Below the pieces are notes generated by a model, which had not been told where the DNA came from, did not search any database, and worked only from the letters and a program-made list of their open reading frames with translations. Positions 21,769 to 31,564 of a stretch of 41,266 nucleotides of DNA are shown piece after piece (the first letter of the stretch is position 1; the number at the start of each line of letters is the position of its first letter). The translations under genes were made by a program, and so were the position numbers. This stretch comes from Candidatus Omnitrophota bacterium. Its GTDB lineage: Bacteria; Omnitrophota; Gorgyraeia; Zapsychrales; Zapsychraceae. The stretch covers positions 1 to 41,266 of the forward strand of contig JANQMA010000028.1 of the NCBI GenBank assembly GCA_028280285.1, given 5' to 3'.

Positions 21769-24700
21769 CTAGTTATTGTATTCTAACATGACCTTTTCAG
21801 CCTCTTCCACAATTTTCTCTAATATTTTTCGTGCTTTTTCGTACTGACCGTTCTTATAGTATTGGTCGGCAATAACTTTCATTTGTTTCAGCTCTTCTTC
21901 TTTACCGATGCGTGCGCGAATATACTGAGAAGCTTCCGCAAACATCATTTCGGCTGCAATCACAACATCTTTATAGATTTTACGTGCTTCTTCTAAGTCG
22001 CCTTTGTCTTCCGCATACTGCGCCATACGTATATTTTCATTCAAGGCAATCAAGATCTCGGAATCTTCTTGTTCCAATTGTTCGTAAACAATCGCTGTGG
22101 CCCAGCGTCTAACCTTTTCATCAATCCATGCCTGACGGGAACGCTCCAATTCTTCCGGTGTGCGGTCATATAATTTCCCTGTCATGCGGATAAACGGCCC
22201 GTGTGTGCTGTAATCAAGATCGGTGAGATCATCGGTAAAATCCGTAAAGTTATACCCCAATCCCAACTGCGTATAATCCCCTACATTACGCACAACTTCA
22301 AACAATCCACCGGCTTTGTAGTCTTCGGCTTCTTCCACTCCGAGCATACGCAGCTCACCGGTTACCGCCCAGTCTTTATCCACATTGTACGTCAAACGCT
22401 GAATCATAAGCCACGTGTGCGTTTCGGTAAAATCAAATCCCGTGACTTTTTCTTCACTGATACGATAGGCGAACTTCTCAGCGATCTGCCACTTTTCGGT
22501 CAAATCAAAAATAACATCGGCGGATAAGACATGCGCACGGACTTCCTCGATATCTTCAATATCCTCCTGCGATGATGGTGATAAATCTTCTTGATAGGTA
22601 TACTGCGCTAAAAAGTTTAACCGGTCATTCATAATCGGACGATACGCCGCCCCAAGTGAAAATTCTCTATGCTGCGCTTCCACTTCATCGGTATCCAAAT
22701 TCCGTGTTTCCGAGATTTCCGCTTTACCGGAGAGTGTCAGGTCGCGATTAACCTTTCCTTCAATCGCGTTATACGCAAGCACCTGGCGTTTATCCGTGTC
22801 TCCACGATCCATACGGATTTCAAACTTAGAGGACGCCTTAAGCTCTTCCCCGGTGATGTCATCCTTGTTGACATATCCGGCGGCAACAGACACAACATTA
22901 CGATCCGTTTCCGATCCATCAAGATTTTGCACATTGGATTGTTCAATATTACCTTCCAGCGCCCACTTATCACCAAAATCACCGGATAAGCCAAAGATAT
23001 TAGACTTAGAAATCTCTTGATCATCCCGAGCATCTTTACGCGTAAGCGTTCCTTCGAGTTTTTGTCCTTCTCTTTCGCGGATTAAACTAAACGTGCTTTC
23101 TTTACCTACCTCATCCTCAATCCCATCGGAAGACTTTTGTCCATATTTACCCTCGAGGCGCTGGCCGTCTTTATTTTGAATTAAACTGTACGCTGTTTCA
23201 TTGGTTGTTGTGCCATCTTCCTTCGTTCCGAAAATACGTGATGAGGCAAACGCTAGCTCTTCATTAATTTTGCGATTAGTACCGACGGTGAAATTGCTTT
23301 CACGGCCGTCAAGCGGAGACTCTTTAAGAGCAAACTTGCTTGTTGTTTTAGTATTTTCATCAACTTGCTTCGTACCTCCAAACGTCATTGTCCTTTGACG
23401 ATTATCTTCAGGTCCATCAAGAATAAGTTCCGTTTCCATTTGGGTATTTTCATCAATTTTGGAAATACCCCGCATAGCGTATGCGGACTGTTGATGCCCT
23501 TGATCACTGGATAAAACAGCTTCCCCCTCAACACGGTTGTTTTCATCGATTGCGCGTACCCCTTTAAGGCCAAGCGCTGTTGATTGACTACCGCCACCAT
23601 CACGCAAGGCCAACTCTGTTTCGATTTTATTTTTGTCGCCTAACGCAGATGCTGTTCCCAGCTTAACCACCCGGCGCGGATCCTCCTCAAAAACACCTTC
23701 AAGACCAAATTCGGTTTTGACCTCCGTACTCTCAGTGACTTTCATAACGACACCAGCGGTCGCATCGCCCGATTGATCTTGGGTAATGGTGCCGTCTTTA
23801 TCGCGATGCAATTTATACCCACCGACAAATGAGATCGGACCTTCTGTATCAACCCTGACATCAAGATCACCCATAAACCCTGATTCGCCGATGGTTTTCT
23901 CACCTTTAACGGTGATCTTATCCGTTGGTTTAGCCACAACACCGATCGTTGTCTGATCATTATCTTCCCCATCAATCGTAATCTGTTGACGCAAGGACAC
24001 ATCCACTTTATCGCTCAGTTTATAGTCTGCCCTCACCGCAACCGTATTCGTTTCTGTATTGTTTGCTGTATCAAATTCTGATTTTTTATTTTCGACTTCT
24101 GTGCGTTGATATTCCGCGGTCAGTTTAAGCCGGCGCGCCTCATGAACCATTTGAATAAGCGATGTGGTGGACTTACTCGCCCCAACCTGGGCCTGACTTT
24201 GCAGATTGCCATCATCAATCAAGGCCTGGATATCATGACGGACGGTAATCCGCGTCGAGTCAGTCGGATCATAAATCGCTTCAATATTGGTGATTTCTTT
24301 ACCTTGTTGCGCGGTTGTGGCGGAAGACGAAAAGTCATTGCCGACCCAACGGTAACCGGCTTTAACGGCAAGCTTATCAAAAAGACGCGTGTCCCCTTTA
24401 ATGCTATACGCCGCGCCGCGCGCATCACCTTCAGTATTTATCTCTGTAAAGGAGAGCCCGCCATCGGTTGAAATGAAGACGCCTTCCTCTTCATCTTCGG
24501 TCATGGCGTATTCGGCTACGATCTTGGTATTCTGATTCGGTTGAATGGTCAAATCAATTCCCTGCATGCGGTACTGCCCGCCCTCCTGACTTTCTTCAAC
24601 AACAGTCCCGCCGACAATCACATTGTCGCCTAAGGCCTGACGCACACGGGCGCCATACGTTGCCTCATCGATTTTATCAAGCACCTCATACTCATAATCA

Positions 24701-27700
24701 GCCACAACATAAACCAGATTACCATCGAGAAGATCATCATTGATGATCGAATACGCTTGCACGATTGTCTGAATCGGTTTCCAGAAGAGCATGCGCCCTT
24801 GCTCATAATCCATCTCATAATCGGCGCCCTCCACCATTTCTTTACTCGATATGACAAGACCTGTAATTTTGTCTCTGACCTCAATCTTAATGCTATCCGA
24901 ACCTTCAACAATTTTCTTATGTCTGAGATAATAGAGTGAGCCGCCGGTTGCTAAAAATTCATTGTGTGCATTTTTCTGCTGGGCACGGGCACGGAAGGCG
25001 ACAATCTTTGTCTTGGCCTCACCAAACTCGGTTGTCCCGACACTTTCAAAATTAATCTTACCGCCATACAGCGAACGGGTGTAGCGGGCAAACTCTGTAT
25101 CTTCAAAACCGACACTATAGTTACTCCACTGCACCGATGATTTGTCCCACTCCATCATTAAATAAAGATTACCCTGCGTATCGGTCGCATCGTAATCAAC
25201 CTCGGACTGATCGCCATAAACCGGATAATACGTGTCTTCGTCGAGATTACGGAACAGTTGTTTGCGTTCGCGGTCACTGTCAAAACTCGATGTAATGAGG
25301 TATTTACCCTTAATCTTACCTTTTAAGTAATAAGACACCTGGCCGTCTCTATAGAATCCACTTGTAAACCGGTCTTCATTAATAACCGGTTCAATGTTGC
25401 CTTGAACAAAATTATAACCGGCTTTAATATCACCCATTCCCACGAAGAATAGATAATCTTCGCCGATACGCACCTGCTTTTTATATTGTTTGCTTGGGGC
25501 TTGGGCATAAACGACTTCTTCTTGTGTCGCCTCAATACCACCGATGGAACGGTCCACATCGATCGTGATTGACTCATAGGATTCCCTCGCTTGCGGCACA
25601 TCGCGGGCCGTTTGCACCATAATTTCATAATCACCCCGCGGCAAAATAATATCGATCGGCTCGGCCTCTGTTTCTTGTATCTGGCCTGTCTCGATAATCT
25701 CGCGCGCGGTCAATCCGTGATGATAAACAACCGGTATTTCCGAAACCAGATTGTTATCTTGCAAAATCTGTATGCTATAAAGGCTTTCATCTTTTTGATC
25801 GACCGTAATCGTCTCCCCTTCAACAAATATGGTTTGAATACCGAGATTATTAATCTTATTTTGCGCAATGATCCAATCTTTATAGCCTTCGCGTTCAATC
25901 TTTTCTTTTCTTTCTTCCATGTATTGATCATATTCTTCCTCATCTTCAATCAAACGTAGTGCGATGTCCTTGGCTTTTGTCTCATCATATTTATGACCGG
26001 CATAAACAGTAAAAATGTATTGGTACTTTTTATCCGGATCAACATACTCTCCGTCATTATTACGCCCATCCCAGAACACAGGATCATAAATATTAAGATT
26101 AGTACCTTCAAACGTCTTCATGGTTTTCTTGGTTAACTCTTCGAAAATTTCCAGACGCCATTGATCGACAAAAGTGCCGTAATTGGTAAAGAAACGAAAC
26201 TCGATTGGATCAATAAATATACGATTGTAAACAACTGCCCCATCACCAAAATAATCAGCATTAAGCCGTGGTGTTGGTTTGGACGTGTCTTGGTTAAATC
26301 CGATTTGTTTGGCAAAGAATTGATTATCGACACTGGTAAAGACTTCATAGTCGACATGCACGCCGAAATTAACCTTATACGTTGAGCCTTGCGTCACATC
26401 AACCACAACCACCTTTGGTGTTGTAAGATAACTATCCTTTGGCAAGCTACGTTCATCAATCCTGAATAAATGCCGTCCCGGCGTAATCCCCGGCACACTA
26501 AACAGACCGTTAGCATCGGCTGTAATAATGGTGCCGTCTTCCATCACAATGCGTGCATTCGAAATCGGATCCTCGGTGATTGTCTCAGCTTTAAGAAAAT
26601 CATAGACCGGCGCATCTTGAATGCCGTTTTCATTCTGATCATAAAAGACCTTACCGATAATCGTACCAAGATCAAAGAGTGGATCCATCACAACCTCGAC
26701 CGTTTCACTCGCGGTGTTGGAAATAATAGATGAATCATCATCAAGTCTGGCGACAGCCGTGTTACGGTAATCACCGAAAGTCACACCGGAACCGACAACG
26801 AGTTGGTATTTAAGCGTTTTGGTTTGGCCCGGCCCCATTGTGCCCGGATCAAATCCAACAGGCCTGCGGCCCGTTGGATCGTCAATGGGCACCCCATCAA
26901 GGATCACACGATCATCAATATACTTAAAGCCCGGCGGAATCGTATCCCACACTCTAAAATCACCAATACTGTTTTCCGTATTTAAATTTTCGATGGTGAT
27001 TGTATATGTCACAACCTCACCGATCTTGACTTCCTTTTTATTTGCCGATTTTTCTAAACGCAGGAGTGATGCATTCTCATCCATGGGATGATCCATTTCA
27101 ATAACAGTTGATGCAACCGTAAATAATTCTCCTTTAGATCCGTTAACAATCGTTCTATCCGATGGAAAAGTCGTTTTACTTGACGGGTAAGTAAAACCGG
27201 CGGCCGTAACATCAATGGTATAATCGCCGGACACAGTTAAGAAACTATAAACCCCGTCGGATCCCGTGGTCAGAGGATTCACATCGGTGGCATGCAAATG
27301 CACACCGGCGACCGCCAGCGTACCACCCGAAGTGAAGATAGACACCTCCGCTCCTTCAATCGGCAGATTACTGGAAGAATCAAAAACAACCCCGAACGGA
27401 TCAACAAGCAGAATATCTAAAATATCACTGGCCACCCCGTCAACAGTGACAGAAATAGAATTGGTGCCCTTGGGCAGAGGAATTGTAAGCGCAATCGAAT
27501 AAATACCGCCTGCCGTGGATGTTCCGGTACCGACCGTTGTTAAAAGCAGATTGCCATCCGCGTCACTCGCCAAAATTTCGGCACTCGAGCTAGCCAAACT
27601 TGCCCCGGCAATGGTTGGTGTTGCCCCAAGGACGCGCTCATTTTCTGTATGCGAGGTAATGGTCGGTTGCTGAGACGTGGTTGGGGCACTGACAACATTA

Positions 27701-30700
27701 ATTGGTGTCGGTGTATTACCGACGCCTGAAACAAACGCCGTTAACGATGTGCTACCAATCGTCAGCTGATCACTGCCGGCTACCTCAAACCGCCAGTTAC
27801 CGGCCGAATCAGCTGTCGCCGTACCAATCACATGGGCGTTTGCCTGAACTGTAATAGCATCACCCGGATCAGCTGTCCCGATGATCGTCGGTGTGCGGTC
27901 AACCGTTTTATTTTCTTGCGGAACATTAATCGCCAAACTAGAAAATACCCATTGTGGCGTTGATGCGGGATCAGTATTGTCATTGCCCGTCCCATCCGTA
28001 CAGCCGAAACAGAATATGTCAAAATTATTTGTGGATGTCGTCTCCACCTCACCATCGGAAACAATCAGATTATTAAGTCCCTGATTGGCATCAGGGATTT
28101 CCCATGTCCAATCCGATCCGCTGGAAGTGGATTGCATAGTAATGTTATTGCTGGCCTCCCCATTCGCGGTTAAAGTTCCCCCTGTATCAATCACCTGTGT
28201 GCTGCCTGCGGTAAAACTAAATGTCTTTCCACCCGTCGTTGTTGTAAAGTTATAAAAGGTTGTATTCCCGGTAAGCGTAACCGAGTTGGACACATCAAAG
28301 ATAACCGTCCCGGAGGAATGCGTGAACGTCGCACTGCCGCCGAGCGTCCAGTTACCGGCAACATTAAAGGTGTTACTGGAATTGGGCGCGGTGAGTGTCC
28401 CCGCCGAGGTAGTTACATCGCCGTTGGCATCAATACTTCCACTGGTTGCCGTTAAGGTTCCGCCGTTAATCAAAAGTGTGTTGGTAACCGTTAATGCATC
28501 ACCATTGGTTGAAATATTAAGCACACCGTTTAAGAGGGTCAAATCATTGGCTACAACCAAATCACCGTTGGTAGTAAAGTTATCCGGTGTAGAGCCTGTA
28601 TCATTAATGAGAAGGTTATAGTAATCAATGCTGCCGGCCGTACTGGCGATATCGACAATGCTGCGCGCATCGGCTGTGGCATCTGTATTACCAATATAGG
28701 CAAAGGTTCCTGAGTCCTCGTCCATGTTCGGAATAGTCACCGTTTCGCTACCGATAAGACGAATACTTCCATCCAGACTAAAGACATCATCAACCTCTAG
28801 CCCAAATCCGGCGAGCGTGACGGTGGCGGTTGAGGCAACACTTAGGTCGTCGACATCAACGGCTGAAGCGAGGACCGGATAAACGGTCGCCACGACCGGA
28901 ACAATAACCGAGTCGCCCGGAATAGGCAGAAGACCGACATTCCAGTTAAGCGCCGTATCCCAATCTTGGTCAACATCTCCCTCCCAAGTAAAGGTCCCGG
29001 AATTGAAAAACCAATTCGCCGTTGAGGATGTCGGGCTTTCGCTTGACGTACGCGCAATAAGCGGCAGGCCGCCCGAGGCATCGGAATCCCCGACAATGAG
29101 AAACTCAAGGTCCTGAAGCCCTCCGGTCGTTAAAGTAATATCAAACTGTGTCCCGCCGACATTACTAAGAAGAGTCAACGACCGCGCCGCACTGACCCCG
29201 TTGATTGTTAAGCTGTTAGTAATGGTCTGTTCGGCACTGGTGGTAAAACGCATAGTATCGGTTGCCGTTGCCGTTTTATTAAAGCCGTAGAATGTTGTAT
29301 TACGATTACCAAAAATATTCTGCATGGTCCCATCAAAAGTTACTGTACCGCTTGAATTAGTAAATGTCCCTCCGGTGCTGTGGGTAAAGTCACCGCTAAT
29401 GGTAAATGTCTCTGATGTTGTCGGTGCTGTCAGCGTACCGGCGGTCAAGATAAGATCTCCATTAAGATCAATATCTCCATTGGTTGCCAGAAGGTCCCCA
29501 CCGGAGAGATTAATTGTGCTGGAAACCGTGATGGTGTCGGTGCCGGTTGAAATGTCAAACGTGGCATTGGTCAAACTCAATTCACCAAAGATGCTTAAGT
29601 TGCCTGGCGTCGCATAGGTATCTTCCCCGTTAGCATCGCTAATCACAACATCAAAGTAATTTAGATCCGGAATCGTTGGATTTTCGACAACCGCATCCGC
29701 ATCCCCAAAGTAGAATGCCCCGGAATCGGTATCCGGTGTGACGATCGTTACGTTTTCCGAACCGTTAAGGAAAATGGTTCCGTTACTCGACAAGATACCG
29801 TTGATGTGCAGATTCTTACCGGATAAGGAAATACTTGCGCCGGCATTGATCGTCATATCAACAACAGTCACAAATGTCGCGGTCACGGTTGTTAAATCAG
29901 GTTGCGTGGTGACATCGGCAATCACAACCGAGTCGATTGACTGCGGCACAAAACCAAGATCCCAGTTGCTTGCTGTCTCCCAGTCGGCGCTGGTGTCCCC
30001 ATCCCAGGTCAATGTCGCCGCACCAAAAGACCAGTTAATGTTGTTTTGGGCCAAACCAACCGAATTACGCCCGACCAATGTCAACCCATTGTTGGCATCG
30101 GAATCGGTGACGTCCAGCCACTCAAGGTCCTGAAAGCCTCCGGCCTGAAGCGTGATGTTCCATTGATCGCCCGGCGAGTCGCTGACAAGCGCAAGGAGCT
30201 GCCCGGCGCTCGCCCCGCGCAGCGTTAACATGTTTTGAATGATTTGTTCACCGGAATTGTCGAACGTCAACGTGTCGGTGGCGGTCGCAATCTTGGTCCA
30301 GTTCCAGAAGGTTGTGTTTCCATTAATGCTTTGCGTGGTTCCGTCAAAGGTCACGGTCGCGCTGCCATGCGTGAATGTTGAGTTGGTATTGCTCCAATCG
30401 CCGGCCACGGTTATGTTAAATCCGCCGGTGTTAAAGGTTCCGGCGGTTGAGGTAAAGTTGTTATCGATATTCATTTGGGTTGTGGTCAGGATCGCATCCC
30501 CTGTTCCGGAATGAGAGAAATTGAAGAACAGCTTACCTGAGCCGATGCCGCCGGTGTTGATATTCTGTGTGCCGGTACCGGAGAAGATCACGGTTGAACT
30601 GCCGGCCATAAAGACCCCGGAAGAATTGGTCCAGTCGCCTGTGAGCGACACCGAGCCGGTGGTGGCCGAAAGCGTTCCGGCAATCGTCACAAATCCGGGC

Positions 30701-30864
30701 ACATTTAGATCACTCCCGCCGACACTTAGGGAAGATCCGACCGGGATGGTCAACCCTTGGGAGCCAACATGCGTTGGACAGCTAACAATAAAAGCTGTCA
30801 GCAAAATGGCGGCCAAGCATCGGCTTGGAATAATCTTCGCTAATTGTAAAAGTAGTTTACTCAT
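21769..30864 (-). CDS. Giant multidomain outer-membrane protein (beta repeats, Big, CarboxypepD_reg-like, DUF11-like, SdrD-like, FlgD-like, predicted OM barrel, TPR-like tail)
   Basis: 3031 aa. N-terminal hydrophobic signal ending IVSC; FTWEGDVDQDWDTALNWN repeats; FGVVFDSSSNLPIEGAEVSIF; LLRLEKSANKKEVKIGEVVTYTITIENLNTENSIGDFRVWDTIPPGFKY; IIGKVFYDQNENGIQDAP...; DPVFWDGRNNDGEYVDPDKKYQYIFTVYAG; alternating amphipathic strands from about 25.5 to 22.2 kb; helical tail IYKDVVIAAEMMFAEASQYIRARIG...YYKNGQYEKARKILEKIVEEAEKVMLEYNN. Confidence 0.85.
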   Translation of the reverse strand: MSKLLLQLAKIIPSRCLAAILLTAFIVSCPTHVGSQGLTIPVGSSLSVGGSDLNVPGFVTIAGTLSATTGSVSLTGDWTNSSGVFMAGSSTVIFSGTGTQNINTGGIGSGKLFFNFSHSGTGDAILTTTQMNIDNNFTSTAGTFNTGGFNITVAGDWSNTNSTFTHGSATVTFDGTTQSINGNTTFWNWTKIATATDTLTFDNSGEQIIQNMLTLRGASAGQLLALVSDSPGDQWNITLQAGGFQDLEWLDVTDSDANNGLTLVGRNSVGLAQNNINWSFGAATLTWDGDTSADWETASNWDLGFVPQSIDSVVIADVTTQPDLTTVTATFVTVVDMTINAGASISLSGKNLHINGILSSNGTIFLNGSENVTIVTPDTDSGAFYFGDADAVVENPTIPDLNYFDVVISDANGEDTYATPGNLSIFGELSLTNATFDISTGTDTITVSSTINLSGGDLLATNGDIDLNGDLILTAGTLTAPTTSETFTISGDFTHSTGGTFTNSSGTVTFDGTMQNIFGNRNTTFYGFNKTATATDTMRFTTSAEQTITNSLTINGVSAARSLTLLSNVGGTQFDITLTTGGLQDLEFLIVGDSDASGGLPLIARTSSESPTSSTANWFFNSGTFTWEGDVDQDWDTALNWNVGLLPIPGDSVIVPVVATVYPVLASAVDVDDLSVASTATVTLAGFGLEVDDVFSLDGSIRLIGSETVTIPNMDEDSGTFAYIGNTDATADARSIVDIASTAGSIDYYNLLINDTGSTPDNFTTNGDLVVANDLTLLNGVLNISTNGDALTVTNTLLINGGTLTATSGSIDANGDVTTSAGTLTAPNSSNTFNVAGNWTLGGSATFTHSSGTVIFDVSNSVTLTGNTTFYNFTTTTGGKTFSFTAGSTQVIDTGGTLTANGEASNNITMQSTSSGSDWTWEIPDANQGLNNLIVSDGEVETTSTNNFDIFCFGCTDGTGNDNTDPASTPQWVFSSLAINVPQENKTVDRTPTIIGTADPGDAITVQANAHVIGTATADSAGNWRFEVAGSDQLTIGSTSLTAFVSGVGNTPTPINVVSAPTTSQQPTITSHTENERVLGATPTIAGASLASSSAEILASDADGNLLLTTVGTGTSTAGGIYSIALTIPLPKGTNSISVTVDGVASDILDILLVDPFGVVFDSSSNLPIEGAEVSIFTSGGTLAVAGVHLHATDVNPLTTGSDGVYSFLTVSGDYTIDVTAAGFTYPSSKTTFPSDRTIVNGSKGELFTVASTVIEMDHPMDENASLLRLEKSANKKEVKIGEVVTYTITIENLNTENSIGDFRVWDTIPPGFKYIDDRVILDGVPIDDPTGRRPVGFDPGTMGPGQTKTLKYQLVVGSGVTFGDYRNTAVARLDDDSSIISNTASETVEVVMDPLFDLGTIIGKVFYDQNENGIQDAPVYDFLKAETITEDPISNARIVMEDGTIITADANGLFSVPGITPGRHLFRIDERSLPKDSYLTTPKVVVVDVTQGSTYKVNFGVHVDYEVFTSVDNQFFAKQIGFNQDTSKPTPRLNADYFGDGAVVYNRIFIDPIEFRFFTNYGTFVDQWRLEIFEELTKKTMKTFEGTNLNIYDPVFWDGRNNDGEYVDPDKKYQYIFTVYAGHKYDETKAKDIALRLIEDEEEYDQYMEERKEKIEREGYKDWIIAQNKINNLGIQTIFVEGETITVDQKDESLYSIQILQDNNLVSEIPVVYHHGLTAREIIETGQIQETEAEPIDIILPRGDYEIMVQTARDVPQARESYESITIDVDRSIGGIEATQEEVVYAQAPSKQYKKQVRIGEDYLFFVGMGDIKAGYNFVQGNIEPVINEDRFTSGFYRDGQVSYYLKGKIKGKYLITSSFDSDRERKQLFRNLDEDTYYPVYGDQSEVDYDATDTQGNLYLMMEWDKSSVQWSNYSVGFEDTEFARYTRSLYGGKINFESVGTTEFGEAKTKIVAFRARAQQKNAHNEFLATGGSLYYLRHKKIVEGSDSIKIEVRDKITGLVISSKEMVEGADYEMDYEQGRMLFWKPIQTIVQAYSIINDDLLDGNLVYVVADYEYEVLDKIDEATYGARVRQALGDNVIVGGTVVEESQEGGQYRMQGIDLTIQPNQNTKIVAEYAMTEDEEEGVFISTDGGLSFTEINTEGDARGAAYSIKGDTRLFDKLAVKAGYRWVGNDFSSSATTAQQGKEITNIEAIYDPTDSTRITVRHDIQALIDDGNLQSQAQVGASKSTTSLIQMVHEARRLKLTAEYQRTEVENKKSEFDTANNTETNTVAVRADYKLSDKVDVSLRQQITIDGEDNDQTTIGVVAKPTDKITVKGEKTIGESGFMGDLDVRVDTEGPISFVGGYKLHRDKDGTITQDQSGDATAGVVMKVTESTEVKTEFGLEGVFEEDPRRVVKLGTASALGDKNKIETELALRDGGGSQSTALGLKGVRAIDENNRVEGEAVLSSDQGHQQSAYAMRGISKIDENTQMETELILDGPEDNRQRTMTFGGTKQVDENTKTTSKFALKESPLDGRESNFTVGTNRKINEELAFASSRIFGTKEDGTTTNETAYSLIQNKDGQRLEGKYGQKSSDGIEDEVGKESTFSLIREREGQKLEGTLTRKDARDDQEISKSNIFGLSGDFGDKWALEGNIEQSNVQNLDGSETDRNVVSVAAGYVNKDDITGEELKASSKFEIRMDRGDTDKRQVLAYNAIEGKVNRDLTLSGKAEISETRNLDTDEVEAQHREFSLGAAYRPIMNDRLNFLAQYTYQEDLSPSSQEDIEDIEEVRAHVLSADVIFDLTEKWQIAEKFAYRISEEKVTGFDFTETHTWLMIQRLTYNVDKDWAVTGELRMLGVEEAEDYKAGGLFEVVRNVGDYTQLGLGYNFTDFTDDLTDLDYSTHGPFIRMTGKLYDRTPEELERSRQAWIDEKVRRWATAIVYEQLEQEDSEILIALNENIRMAQYAEDKGDLEEARKIYKDVVIAAEMMFAEASQYIRARIGKEEELKQMKVIADQYYKNGQYEKARKILEKIVEEAEKVMLEYNN
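23180..23680 (-). repeat. About 31-34 aa beta-hairpin repeats within the predicted barrel
   Basis: Successive units: TALGLKGVRAIDENNRVEGEAVLSSDQGHQQ / SAYAMRGISKIDENTQMETELILDGPEDNRQ / RTMTFGGTKQVDENTKTTSKFALKESPLDGRE / SNFTVGTNRKINEELAFASSRIFGTKEDGTTTNE. Confidence 0.65.
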
Positions 30865-30908
30865 TTTATTAATTTACGGTTACGGTGTCGATGCTCGTTA
30901 CGTATCAT
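30861..30908 (-). CDS. Candidate 15-codon mini-ORF (MIRNEHRHRNRKLIK) linking RAYT stop to giant-protein start
   Basis: ATG at 30908 overlaps the RAYT TGA (ATGA); its own TGA (30863-30861) overlaps the ATG of the 3031-aa ORF (ATGA); AAGGAG lies a few nt upstream. The giant ORF has no obvious SD of its own. Confidence 0.4.
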   Translation of the reverse strand: MIRNEHRHRNRKLIK

Positions 30909-31528
30909 TTAAATCTCCTTTTAAACTCCCGGTCGCCTAAGATGCCGGCTCTGCGTTCAAGCAAATTCAAGTCTTCGGTCTGTAAATTATTCACAAGCGC
31001 CTTGTACACCATCTGACGCTCTTTACTCGTTGATCCAAGTTCCCGGTAAATCGTGTGCTCATCTAAATTGATTCCGTTGCTTTGCCCCAGGGCCAGCACA
31101 TGATAGCCGCTCCACTTATAATCCTCGGGCGCGTCTACCTTCCGGGCGGCCACCGGATCGAAATCGATAGCGCGTGAGCAGGCCATAAAATACTTATCTT
31201 CCTGAATCACAAAGCTTTTGTAACGCCCCTGGAAGACATGGCCTGTGCGGTTGTATTTTTTGTTGAAATATTTGGCGTAATTTTTTTGCACCATCTCCAT
31301 GGCGCGGGCAAGATTACCATCCTCCTTCGGCTCGACTAAGAGGTGAATATGGTGATCGAGTAAGACGTAATTGTAGATATATAAAGGAAATACAGATCGG
31401 GCTTCGTTGAGGAGCGCAATGTATTGCGCGCAATCCTCATTGGATGGGAAAAGCACAAGTTGATCGTTGGCACGGCAGACAATATGCTGCACATACCCCG
31501 CTTGCTGTACGCGTTGAGGCCTCGGCAT
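30905..31528 (-). CDS. IS200-like / REP-associated tyrosine transposase (Y1_Tnp), RAYT-1
   Basis: MPRPQRVQQAGYVQHIVCRANDQLVLFP...YNYVLLDHHIHLLVEPKEDGNLARAMEMVQKNYAKYFNKKYNRTGHVFQGRYKSFVIQEDKYFMACSRAIDFDPVAA: HUH (HIH) motif and catalytic-Tyr region; C-terminal RAGILGDREFKRRFK. Confidence 0.93.
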   Translation of the reverse strand: MPRPQRVQQAGYVQHIVCRANDQLVLFPSNEDCAQYIALLNEARSVFPLYIYNYVLLDHHIHLLVEPKEDGNLARAMEMVQKNYAKYFNKKYNRTGHVFQGRYKSFVIQEDKYFMACSRAIDFDPVAARKVDAPEDYKWSGYHVLALGQSNGINLDEHTIYRELGSTSKERQMVYKALVNNLQTEDLNLLERRAGILGDREFKRRFK

Positions 31529-31564
31529 GGTTGAATGATATCAAGGTGGCACCTCAATGTCAAG

